This document shows, piece after piece, positions 1-9,245 of a DNA stretch of 64,000 bases (the stretch's first letter is position 1; each line of letters begins with the position of its first letter). This DNA comes from Oscillospiraceae bacterium (lineage in GTDB: Bacteria > Bacillota > Clostridia > Oscillospirales > Oscillospiraceae): the NCBI GenBank assembly GCA_024697625.1, contig JAILFJ010000146.1, positions 45,074 to 109,073 of the forward strand. The letters are read 5' to 3'. Below the pieces are notes generated by a model that saw nothing but the letters and a program-made list of their open reading frames with translations, did no database searches and had not been told where the DNA came from. Made by a program: the position numbers and the translations under genes.

Positions 1-87
1 GTTCTGCTGGCCGGGACAGGGTTTGCCCTGCTCCTGATGCAGCTGCAGAAAAACAGAAGGCTGAAATGGCTTCGATACCTGTGGTAA
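1..87 (+). CDS. C-terminal end of an acyltransferase-3-like membrane protein (truncated by window start)
   Basis: Frame 1 reads VLLAGTGFALLLMQLQKNRRLKWLRYLW*. The end resembles the C-termini of the next two paralogues (..GFRWLSCFW*, ..KLSWLSWLC*). Confidence 0.55.
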   Translation, partial: VLLAGTGFALLLMQLQKNRRLKWLRYLW

Positions 88-121
88 TGCAGGACTGTGT
101 TGGAGCGAGGAACGAGGTGTC

Positions 122-1177
122 ATGGCGAACGAGATGAAGAAGCAAAACCATGATGCACTGGATCTGCTGAAGTACATTTCGGCATTCCTGGTGGTTTTCA
201 CTCATGTCCATGCCTTTCATGAGAGCCTGCCGATTGGCGTTGCAGTTTCTCGTTTCACGATTCCGCAGTTCTATATGGTATCTGCTTATTTTTTCTTCCG
301 CAGAGTTAATCAGGACGCTGATAATCCCGGTTGGAGAAAACAATGCCTTTGGGGCTTCCTCAGGAGAGTTGCGAAGCTGTATTGCTGCTGGCTTCTGGTG
401 CAGGCACCTTTGATGTACGTCTTCGGCGGATGGTATGCCTTTGGCTATGAGGCGGCCGGAAGTGCCATGAGATCGGCATTCCTCCTCATCAAGAACGTTC
501 TGCTGAGCAACACATTCCCAGCCTCATGGTACCTGATGGCACTGATGATCGGGACAGCAATGGTAACTTATCTGGACCGGTGGATCGGGAATACAGGATT
601 GTTGATGACGGGGCTGTTTTTCTTCCTGATCTGCTGTGCTAACAGCGGGTATTTGAACCTGGTGAACCATCCGATCCATCTGTTTTATCCACCGACCAGT
701 TTTCTGTCTTCGGTTCTCTGGCTGACGGTTGGTAAGATGATTGCAGAAGAGCATCCGGTGACACAGCGCTTTCGAGAACTCCCACATCAAAAGAAGATTC
801 TGATCCTCTTGTCTGCGGTTGGCCTGTTCTTTGCTGAATACTTCCTCTGCCTCAGAAAGGAATGGGCTGGAAATACAGATGCGATGCTGAGCCTGATTCC
901 TGTGTGCCCAATGATCTTCATGACAGTGCTGGATGCTGGGAGGAGTATCCCATATGCCAGAGAGATGCGAGCGGCCAGCACGGTGATTTATTGTTCGCAC
1001 GGCATGATGCTGACCCTTCTCAGCCACCTGGGGGCGGCAGCTGGAATCCGACTTGAGGTGATGCCGATGGCTGCAGGCTGGTATCTTCTTGCTATCCTGC
1101 TTTGTAACCTTCTTGCCATTGGAATGATGTACTTCCAGAAGAAAGACGGATTTCGATGGCTTTCCTGTTTCTGGTGA
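122..1177 (+). CDS. Acyltransferase-3 family membrane protein
   Basis: ALDLLKYISAFLVVFTHVHAF..SRFTIPQFYMVSAYFFF; multiple TM segments. Confidence 0.85.
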   Translation: MANEMKKQNHDALDLLKYISAFLVVFTHVHAFHESLPIGVAVSRFTIPQFYMVSAYFFFRRVNQDADNPGWRKQCLWGFLRRVAKLYCCWLLVQAPLMYVFGGWYAFGYEAAGSAMRSAFLLIKNVLLSNTFPASWYLMALMIGTAMVTYLDRWIGNTGLLMTGLFFFLICCANSGYLNLVNHPIHLFYPPTSFLSSVLWLTVGKMIAEEHPVTQRFRELPHQKKILILLSAVGLFFAEYFLCLRKEWAGNTDAMLSLIPVCPMIFMTVLDAGRSIPYAREMRAASTVIYCSHGMMLTLLSHLGAAAGIRLEVMPMAAGWYLLAILLCNLLAIGMMYFQKKDGFRWLSCFW

Positions 1178-1195
1178 GATCAGAACAGCCTGATT

Positions 1196-2233
1196 TTGGA
1201 GGAAGATTTGCACGACCGAAATCTTGATGCGATAGACCTTATGAAGCTGATCCTCGCCTGTCTGATGGTTCCGACACACATGCAGGCGTTTCAGGATAAC
1301 GTACCTGTGATGGTTTTCCTGTCACGGTTTACCATTCCACTGTTTTTTATTACATCAGCGTATTTTTTCTTCCTGGGAGTGGAAAAAAAGCCGAATGATC
1401 TCCAGTGGAGGAGAACACGGTTGAAGAAATTTCTGCTCCGTGTACTGAAGCTGTACCTGGCCTGGGAACTGCTTCAGCTGCCGATCACGGTACGAAACTG
1501 GGGAGGCCCGAACATTACAGAGCCGGGGGGACTGAAGTACTTTCTGATCAGGCTCTTTCTGGGCAATACCTTTTTTGCATCCTGGTATCTGAAGGCACTG
1601 ATGCTTGGTATTGTGACGGTGACTCTTCTCGCTCGGAAACTCAGTAATGGGAGCCTTTTCGTTCTGGGACTTGCAGCTTATGTGCTGTGCTGTCTGAACA
1701 GCGGTTACAGGGGACTGGAGCTGCTTCAGATTAGAGGCCTTTCTGTATCCAATACTTTCCTTGCAGCGATCGTATGGCTCGTAACAGGGAAAATCATTGC
1801 GGAAAATAAGCCGGATCTGTCTGCTTTTCACGGATGGAAAGTGAAAAAAAAGCTTATTGCGCTGCTTATTACCCTCGCTCTGTATGTTCTGGAGTACTGC
1901 CTGTGCGTAAAAAAGGGATGGGCAGAACAGACAGACAATATGCTGTTTTTGATACCGGTCTGTACGCTGGTTTTCATGTTGGTGTTGGAGTGCGGGATCA
2001 AGCTTAAACATGCATCGGATATGAGAACAGCCAGCACTGTAATCTATTGTGCTCACGGCTCTGTGATGGCGCTCCTTTACAGTCTGGGCAACAGGATCGG
2101 AACAGATTTTGAATCTCCACCGATGGCATATCTGTGTTATATCATGATTCTGGTGCTGTGTCTGGCGGGAGGAATCTGTATCAACCGTTTAAAGGGAAGA
2201 AAGAAGCTGAGCTGGCTGAGCTGGCTCTGCTGA
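1196..2233 (+). CDS. Acyltransferase-3 family membrane protein (paralogue of preceding gene)
   Basis: AIDLMKLILACLMVPTHMQAF..SRFTIPLFFITSAYFFF aligns along its length with the 122..1177 product; TTG start. Confidence 0.85.
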   Translation: MEEDLHDRNLDAIDLMKLILACLMVPTHMQAFQDNVPVMVFLSRFTIPLFFITSAYFFFLGVEKKPNDLQWRRTRLKKFLLRVLKLYLAWELLQLPITVRNWGGPNITEPGGLKYFLIRLFLGNTFFASWYLKALMLGIVTVTLLARKLSNGSLFVLGLAAYVLCCLNSGYRGLELLQIRGLSVSNTFLAAIVWLVTGKIIAENKPDLSAFHGWKVKKKLIALLITLALYVLEYCLCVKKGWAEQTDNMLFLIPVCTLVFMLVLECGIKLKHASDMRTASTVIYCAHGSVMALLYSLGNRIGTDFESPPMAYLCYIMILVLCLAGGICINRLKGRKKLSWLSWLC

Positions 2234-2244
2234 AAGGATGGAAA

Positions 2245-3198
2245 ATGGAAGCAAAAGTACCCCTGTTTACCCTGAGCCGGGAAGACAGCAACCTGCTGAA
2301 AGGGCTTGCGGTTCTCCAGCTTCTTCTGACCCATACAGGTTATATGGGTGGAGAAGGCGGTTTGGTACTGTTTATGATTGTCAGTGGCTTCGGTGTGGAG
2401 CAATCTTATCGGAGCAGCGGTCTGAGACTGTACTGGAATAAGAGAATCCGCAAGGTCTGGTTGCCCTACGTCCCAATCGGACTGATGGGGATCCTTTTGT
2501 ATAACATCAACTACCCCGGCGGGATCATCTGTTCTCTGCTTGGCCTGGATTTCAACCGCATTGCGGACAAGACCATGTGGTATATCTCATATATTCTTGC
2601 CTGGTATGCTGCCTATTATCTGGTGACCGCTGCAACTGGGAAAATCGGAAAAGAACCGCTTTCTACAGTGCTGAAGCTTGCAGGGCTTCTGGTGTTTGGG
2701 TTTCTTTTCAGAAAGCTGTATCAGCTGGGAGTCTGGCACGAGAACTCCGGAGCGGACAACTATATATATGCCTTTCCATTTGGTGTTCTGCTGAATAGCC
2801 TCTCCCGGGTTGAAGTAAAAAACAGCATCAGGAACTGGCTCTGGGGAGTGATTCTTTTTGTCTGCCTTATCTATATGATGAAGTATTATCCGTGGCCTTT
2901 CCATGTACCGATGGCCATGATCATGGGAATCATACAGGTTGCCATGGTGGAATGCGTCAGCATACGGGGGAAAGCAGCAAATCTGATCATGTGGTTCGGA
3001 AAGTATACCTATCCGATTTATCTGATTGAAGGTCTGGTTCTTGGCAAGCGCAATCTCTGGTTTGGGGCGCTGGGAGCCCAACCGCTGATTGATCTCGGGT
3101 TTATTGCCATTACCGCAGGGATTGCAGTACTGTATTGGGACGGCATCTACTCAAAGCTGGAGAAATCAATTCCCTGGGACAGGATTATCCGTTTTTAG
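2245..3198 (+). CDS. Acyltransferase-3-like membrane protein
   Basis: MEAKVPLFTLSREDSNLLKGLAVLQLLLTHTGYMGGEGGLVLFMIVSGFGVEQSY; start chosen at internal ATG 2245 of ORF 2134..3198. Confidence 0.75.
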   Translation: MEAKVPLFTLSREDSNLLKGLAVLQLLLTHTGYMGGEGGLVLFMIVSGFGVEQSYRSSGLRLYWNKRIRKVWLPYVPIGLMGILLYNINYPGGIICSLLGLDFNRIADKTMWYISYILAWYAAYYLVTAATGKIGKEPLSTVLKLAGLLVFGFLFRKLYQLGVWHENSGADNYIYAFPFGVLLNSLSRVEVKNSIRNWLWGVILFVCLIYMMKYYPWPFHVPMAMIMGIIQVAMVECVSIRGKAANLIMWFGKYTYPIYLIEGLVLGKRNLWFGALGAQPLIDLGFIAITAGIAVLYWDGIYSKLEKSIPWDRIIRF

Positions 3199-3478
3199 TC
3201 GAAAAGAAGAAGCTACATGGAAGGGTAAAACACAGGTTTTCTGCTGACACCCAGGCCGCATATGCATGACAGTATATCAGCCATGGTTGAAACGCTGTGA
3301 TGGGAACGCAGAAGACATTGTCACGACTGAGGAGTTTTCGTAAATTTCTGTCAGTGAGCAGAATATGGAAAACGTGCAGATCCGGTTCTGTGGGAGGGCT
3401 GCAGGATGAAAACCTCTCACGAGAGAAGCATTGCGATATAGGGAGGAGGAAGTCGAGCAAGTCTACTCGACGTGCGAG

Positions 3479-4189
3479 ATGACTGTTCAGTGGCTGGGAC
3501 ACGCCTGCTTTCGGATTACACACAAAGACTACAGCATTGTAATTGACCCATATAACAGCGATTATATCAATGGCTATCCTAAGCTGTGCGTAATGGCTGA
3601 TCAGCTTCTGGTAAGTCATGAGCACTTTGGCCATAATTATCGTGAGGGTGTGATTCTCTCCGGAAAACCAGAGTCAGAATCACCGTTTGAGATCGAAACT
3701 CTGAAGGTTCCTCATGACTTCAAAATGGGGAATTGGCGGGGCTTTTGCCTGATCCACATTCTGAGGGCTGATGGACTGAAGATTGTCCACATGGGCGATC
3801 TGGGAACCCAGCTCTCCGGAGGTGAAATCAGCAGAATCTTCGGAGCCGATGTCATGATGGTCTGTGCAGGATCCTGTACAGCTCTTCCGGCCCAGGAGGC
3901 AAAGCGGGTGACAGACGAGTGCATGCCGACGGTGATCATCCCCATGCATTACAGAGATGTTAACCGTGGTGGGCACAGACTGGAGACAGTGAAGGATTTT
4001 GCCGGATATTTCGAGTCTCCCGAATTGGTACACCATTATGATTCTGATACGATTGAGATCACGCCGGGCATGGAGCCGCAGATCGCGGTACTGTCATTCC
4101 GAGGAGTAAATGAAGCGGTTATCGATCGTAGTGAAGGTGCGGAAAAGCCTGTGAGAGGACTGTTTTCGCTGCTCAGAAGAAAGCTGTGA
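3479..4189 (+). CDS. MBL-fold metallo-hydrolase (UlaG-like)
   Basis: MTVQWLGHACFRITHKDYSIVIDPYN..; H-bearing motifs SHEHFGHN and MHMGDLG-like; internal ATG chosen. Confidence 0.8.
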   Translation: MTVQWLGHACFRITHKDYSIVIDPYNSDYINGYPKLCVMADQLLVSHEHFGHNYREGVILSGKPESESPFEIETLKVPHDFKMGNWRGFCLIHILRADGLKIVHMGDLGTQLSGGEISRIFGADVMMVCAGSCTALPAQEAKRVTDECMPTVIIPMHYRDVNRGGHRLETVKDFAGYFESPELVHHYDSDTIEITPGMEPQIAVLSFRGVNEAVIDRSEGAEKPVRGLFSLLRRKL

Positions 4190-5688
4190 TAAAATTGAAG
4201 CGGAAGGAAGTTTGCAGGCTTACATTGCTACTGGCTTCGGTATTCGCTGTTGTCTATGTGCTGACGCAAATGACCCCATTTGTTGCGGATGATTTCAATT
4301 ACGCCTTCAAGTGGGGGGGAGGCGGCCGCGTAAGGAACTTCTGGGAGATGTTTTTTTCCATGGGGATGCATCGTTTTGCGACGAACGGACGGGTCTTTGC
4401 CCACGGCTGGGTGACTCTGTTTATGATGTGGCCGAGATGGGTATTCCCTGTTGTAAATGCTGCCGTCATCATGCTCTTTTCGTGGGGCACGTACAGAATC
4501 TGCAGGATGTGGGATGTCCCCTGCCCGGATTGCTTTGTGCTAACGGTCTTGTTTTTGCTGTGGATCTGTATGCCTGCATTTGGACAGGTTTTCCTTTGGC
4601 TGGACGGTGCTGTCAACTATTTCTGGGGCGCAGCACTGTCATGGACCGTTATATGTGGTACTCTGTACAAATCGAAAAGAAAAGGAATTGCAGCATTGGT
4701 AACTCTGTTGCTGCTGCCACTGAGTTTCGTTGCGGGAGCCTGGTCGGAGCATATCTCGTTTTCTATGCTTGTCATACTTCTGATGCTGGCGGTTTACGGA
4801 TGGGTGTCGGACCGAAGCTTTCCGTTCAGGCAGAGTCTTATGATCCTGTTCGGCGGCTTAGGCTATCTCTATCTGATGTCAGCGCCTTCTATGCTTCCTA
4901 AACAGCTTGCATCGATGGGATTGCCGAAGCCGAAAGGAATGCTTGAGACAGTCCGGGCTGTATTGGGTTATTTCTGGTGGGCTTTACTTGCTGCTGTGCT
5001 TGCACTGCTTGCCGGCGCTCTTCTTATTCGCTTACTTTACAGAAAAAAGCTGCTGAGGAAGACGTTGAATGTACTTGCACGTTGCGGCATTGTCGTTGGT
5101 ATCTGTGCAGTACTGCTCTTTGCCGTTACATCGGCTCGAGATGATGGTTTATACTCCATGGTTTCATCTACCGGGTTGGGGCTGGGAATCCTTATTACAG
5201 TCTTTTCATTTGGATTGATATGTGCCCTGAGGAGTCAGATCGAGCGAGAGCAGCTTGCTTTTTCAATCATCCTGTTTCTTGGGGGCATATCGGCAGTTCT
5301 GCCCTTCAGCGTTGCGGCTTACCGGCCTGCCCGGGGCCTGTGTGCTCCGGTGGTTTTCGGGGCGATCGCGACAGTTATTCTCATGAACAGCAGCAGTATA
5401 GAGAGAAGGAAGCCTCTCATGGGGACGTTGCTCGGTGTTTTTCTTTTTACCTTTGTGATTGGTACTGCAGATATCGTCAATGTTCATCACGCTGCGGATA
5501 TCAGAGAGGAAGAGATCGCGGAGGTCCTCTGTACAGACGGTATCCTTCGGACTGCACCATACCCCTGCCGGACAAAGTATAGCGCTCAGTTTGGACTGGA
5601 AGATCTGCAACCGGACAGCCTGTGGCCGAACGACATTGAAAAGGAATACTACGGACTGCAGGGGATCATTGTAGATACTGAAGAATAA
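4186..5688 (+). CDS. DUF6056-like / GT-C-type multi-TM membrane protein
   Basis: PFVADDFNYAFKWGG first-loop acidic motif, about 12 TM; GTG start overlaps upstream stop. Confidence 0.65.
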   Translation: MIKLKRKEVCRLTLLLASVFAVVYVLTQMTPFVADDFNYAFKWGGGGRVRNFWEMFFSMGMHRFATNGRVFAHGWVTLFMMWPRWVFPVVNAAVIMLFSWGTYRICRMWDVPCPDCFVLTVLFLLWICMPAFGQVFLWLDGAVNYFWGAALSWTVICGTLYKSKRKGIAALVTLLLLPLSFVAGAWSEHISFSMLVILLMLAVYGWVSDRSFPFRQSLMILFGGLGYLYLMSAPSMLPKQLASMGLPKPKGMLETVRAVLGYFWWALLAAVLALLAGALLIRLLYRKKLLRKTLNVLARCGIVVGICAVLLFAVTSARDDGLYSMVSSTGLGLGILITVFSFGLICALRSQIEREQLAFSIILFLGGISAVLPFSVAAYRPARGLCAPVVFGAIATVILMNSSSIERRKPLMGTLLGVFLFTFVIGTADIVNVHHAADIREEEIAEVLCTDGILRTAPYPCRTKYSAQFGLEDLQPDSLWPNDIEKEYYGLQGIIVDTEE

Positions 5689-5981
5689 AAAAATACCGAA
5701 ATGCTGAAACAATGCATCTGTTGAAGATTAAACAAGGCATGACTGATACGTGAGCCTTGTGCGCTTAACAGGAATACAACCGATCATGTGCCACAGAGTC
5801 CGGACAGCCGGGGCGCCCTTCGCGTTTTCCTACTTGATTTTTTATGGGATGTATGCTAAAAGAGTACAATATATCCTTAATTCGGGGCGTTATTATGGTG
5901 TTGTAATGGGGCAGGGTCAGGGGATGTTTCAGTTTGGAGAAGACAATGCTGGTTGACCGCGCGATAAGCTTTTGAAAAACA

Positions 5982-7499
5982 GTGGGAAGTGGTGTTTTTC
6001 TCGGGAAGGAGATTCCGAAAATGGAGATCGACAGAAATCGGTCTGCAAGAGATTGGGTAAAAGAGAAAAAGTATTTACTGCGCCCGGCGATAATCCTTTC
6101 TATTATTTATATCATCGCGATTTCAGCAATTATCCGGGCAGATGTTCTGTATCTTGATGATGTTTGGCGGGCTATGGAAGGAACGAAAGGGTGGGACTTT
6201 TTCAGCCGCTATCTTTCCAACTTCCTGTCTGTATTCATTCATGCCGAAAATTATCTGACAGATGTCTCACCAATGCCTCAGATCCTTGCGGCACTGATCA
6301 TGGGTATAACTTCGGCTTTGGCTTTGAGTATTCTGACCGGACGTGAAGAATTCTCCGTCTGGGATTATATTGCAGTGCTTCCGCTGGGGCTCTCACCTTA
6401 TTTTCTTGAGTGCTTTTCATACCGATATGATGCGCCTTATATGGCTGTGTCGGTGTTCTTTTCTGTTGCACCGCTGATATTTGCAAATACTTCCATATAT
6501 GCTTTCTGCCTCGCAACGGTATTAGGCACACTGGGAATGTGCACAACGTATCAGGCTTCTTCCGGGATCTTTCCCATGATGATGATCGCGCTGCTGTTTC
6601 GACAGTGGACTCAGGGAGAAGAGAAAGGCAGATTAATAAGACTTGCAGCGAGTTCCGCCGGCAGTTATGGAGCTGCTCTGCTGTTCTTTCGGATTTTCCT
6701 GATGCATTATGTGGACGACTATGTTTCGGTTGCAATCAGTCGGAACGGTTTTCTGTCGTATGTGTTACGGAACTATAAGGATTATTACACTGCAGTTGTG
6801 CTGGATTTTCGAAAAGAGTGGCTGGCCTTGATCTGCCTCATTCTGCTTCTGTTCGTGGTGTATGAAACAGTACGCAGTAGAAGAAATCGATTTGCAACTG
6901 CAATTATTGCGCTGCTTAGCCTGTTTTCACTTCTCTTGCTTGCTTTTGGAGTTTATCCCTTCCTGAAGGCGCCCCTGTTCGCACCGCGAGCGATGTACGG
7001 CATAGGAGCGCTTGTAGCGGTCGCCGCTGTGATTGCCTGTGACGGAAAACACCCGTGGCTGGCAAGGCTGTCGTGCCTCGCTTTGAGCTGGTCCTTTTTC
7101 GTGTTTGCATTCACCTATGGAAACGCATTGAGTGTTCAGGAAGAGTACTCCCGATTTCGGATGGAAAGTGTGATTTCGGATCTGACTGATATCCCGGAGT
7201 TTTCTGAAGCGGAAAGCGTATGTCTTCAGCTGGAGGGATCAATAGGATATGCCCCTCAGATCAGGCATTATCCGCAGAATTACAGGATGCTGAGAGATTT
7301 GGTACCGATCACATTTCAGGATTCCTGGCGCTGGGGAGAGTACACTTTTTATAATGTTTATGATTTGTGGAATGTGCACACGGATTCAGATACAGATCTG
7401 ACAAAAGAGAATCTGGTGCTGTTGAAAGAGAGCATATACCATACGATCTATGGAGATGAAAACAACTTTCTGGTTGTTCTGAAAGATCCGGAGAACTAG
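5982..7499 (+). CDS. GtrII-like glucosyltransferase domain membrane protein
   Basis: RADVLYLDDVWRAMEGTKGWDFFSRYLSNFLSVFIH..LTDVSPMPQILAALIM resembles the GtrII family; probable start at internal ATG 6021. Confidence 0.7.
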   Translation: MGSGVFLGKEIPKMEIDRNRSARDWVKEKKYLLRPAIILSIIYIIAISAIIRADVLYLDDVWRAMEGTKGWDFFSRYLSNFLSVFIHAENYLTDVSPMPQILAALIMGITSALALSILTGREEFSVWDYIAVLPLGLSPYFLECFSYRYDAPYMAVSVFFSVAPLIFANTSIYAFCLATVLGTLGMCTTYQASSGIFPMMMIALLFRQWTQGEEKGRLIRLAASSAGSYGAALLFFRIFLMHYVDDYVSVAISRNGFLSYVLRNYKDYYTAVVLDFRKEWLALICLILLLFVVYETVRSRRNRFATAIIALLSLFSLLLLAFGVYPFLKAPLFAPRAMYGIGALVAVAAVIACDGKHPWLARLSCLALSWSFFVFAFTYGNALSVQEEYSRFRMESVISDLTDIPEFSEAESVCLQLEGSIGYAPQIRHYPQNYRMLRDLVPITFQDSWRWGEYTFYNVYDLWNVHTDSDTDLTKENLVLLKESIYHTIYGDENNFLVVLKDPEN

Positions 7500-7763
7500 A
7501 GAATTGGGCTGAGGGTTCAGGCAATCTGTTGGACAGAAATGTTCTTTTTTGAACTGCTTAGAGAAATCACAGTTTCGTGATCGAATATTATGAAGCAACT
7601 GAGCCGTGGCGAACCTGAGCCTGCGGAAAAACAGATCAGGCTTTAGCGGTGTTGTTGTGGTATGCTTTTTTGTATAGAAAAACAGATTCTGCACGGTATT
7701 CTCTGCTGCTCTGCGAGCTGCTGTGAATTAAGCGGAATCGCTGGTTTCTGGAACGAAGGATAA

Positions 7764-9245
7764 GTGATGGATAGAATCCAAGATAATCGACAGCCCTACA
7801 GGAGACTGTGTTGGATATTGCTTGGCATCTTGCTGCTGAGCTTTATACCTCTGCTGTTCCTGGGGCGTTATGATGCACCTGCCGGGGATGATTTTTCCTA
7901 TGGTGCGGAAGCTCATCTGGCTTATGTACATTCCGGGAGCATTCTAGAAGCAGTAAAAGCAGCCTGGGGACAGGTTAAATCAAGCTTCTATGGATGGCAG
8001 GGAACCTGGTCGGCAATCCTGCTGATGTCCCTTCAACCGTCGGTCTTTGGCTTTGCATGGTATCAGATTACGCCCTTTCTGCTGATTGGCATGCTGGCAT
8101 TCGGCATCTTTATCCTCTGTATTCGTCTGTTTCGTGAGGTCTTCAAAACGGGACTGTATTTCGGACTCTGTGTTGGGGCAGTAGTCACCATGACCTGTGT
8201 TCAGCTGGTTCCATCACCGGTGCAGGCCTTTTACTGGTATAATGGTGCGATCTACTATACCTTTTTTCAGGGAATGGCATTTTTGAGCTTCGGAATCATG
8301 ATTCCCTTAGTATTGAAAGAGAGTCGAAAGCCGGTGGATCGTTCCGTACTTCTGATTTTTCTGGAACTTGTTTTGGGTGGAGGAAACTTTGCTACCGCGC
8401 TTTGCAGCGGTATTGTTCTGTTTGGGACGGCTTCAGTGCTGATTCTCCTGAAAAAGAAAACCTGGCGGAGACTTGTATTACCAGGGGGTGCTCTTCTGGC
8501 TTCCTTTCTCGCCAATGTTTTTGCACCGGGCAATGCATACAGAAAATGGACAGCACAGATTCTTGAAAAACCAATGGGAGCAGGGGAGGCAATTCTTGCA
8601 TCCTTCGGAGCGGGATTGAAGAGTGTTGCTGCCTGGATGAGTCTTCCTCTGCTTGGAGCACTTCTGTTCCTGGGAGTGCTGTTCTGGCAGCAGCTGAAAG
8701 AACACCGGGAGGATGCGGCCTTTCGCTTCCCGGTCCCGGGGCTGGTTTCTCTGTATTCATATTGCCTTCTTTCCGCCATGTTCTGTCCCTCTTATTATGC
8801 AATGGGAAACAGCGGCCCGCTTCGTATGACCAATATTATGTGGTATGTCTATGTGCTTCTGCTCGCCGTGAATCTTTATTACTGGATTGGTTGGATTATG
8901 ACAGGGAGACATGGCAGAGAGGGATCAAAAACACAATGGGTGCTTCCTGCCGCAGTATTGGTCAGTATCGTTTTGTGTGCAGCACATGTTGTAATCGGAA
9001 AGGGCTATACCTCCGCAGCAGCATTCGGCACGCTTCACTCAGGGGAGGCGCAGGCATATTATGCAGAAGCAAAAGCGCGGGATGAGGTTTTGAGGACAGA
9101 TGAAAGTGATCTGATAGAATTGGAGCCGTTTACATATCTGCCTTTTATGCTCTATACTGGTGATCTTTCTACGGACCCGGACTTCTATGCAAATCAGGAC
9201 GTGGCTTTGTTTTACGAAAAGAGCCGGGTTGTGATCAGAAGTTGA
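7764..9245 (+). CDS. DUF6056-like multi-TM membrane protein
   Basis: YDAPAGDDFSYGAEAHLAYVHSGSILEAVKAAW..SSFYGWQGTWSAILLMSLQP. Confidence 0.65.
   Translation: MMDRIQDNRQPYRRLCWILLGILLLSFIPLLFLGRYDAPAGDDFSYGAEAHLAYVHSGSILEAVKAAWGQVKSSFYGWQGTWSAILLMSLQPSVFGFAWYQITPFLLIGMLAFGIFILCIRLFREVFKTGLYFGLCVGAVVTMTCVQLVPSPVQAFYWYNGAIYYTFFQGMAFLSFGIMIPLVLKESRKPVDRSVLLIFLELVLGGGNFATALCSGIVLFGTASVLILLKKKTWRRLVLPGGALLASFLANVFAPGNAYRKWTAQILEKPMGAGEAILASFGAGLKSVAAWMSLPLLGALLFLGVLFWQQLKEHREDAAFRFPVPGLVSLYSYCLLSAMFCPSYYAMGNSGPLRMTNIMWYVYVLLLAVNLYYWIGWIMTGRHGREGSKTQWVLPAAVLVSIVLCAAHVVIGKGYTSAAAFGTLHSGEAQAYYAEAKARDEVLRTDESDLIELEPFTYLPFMLYTGDLSTDPDFYANQDVALFYEKSRVVIRS

Noticed and set aside
5689-5981. Short ORF 5750..5956 between membrane protein genes
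   Set aside because: Atypical composition, no RBS or motif; probably non-coding.
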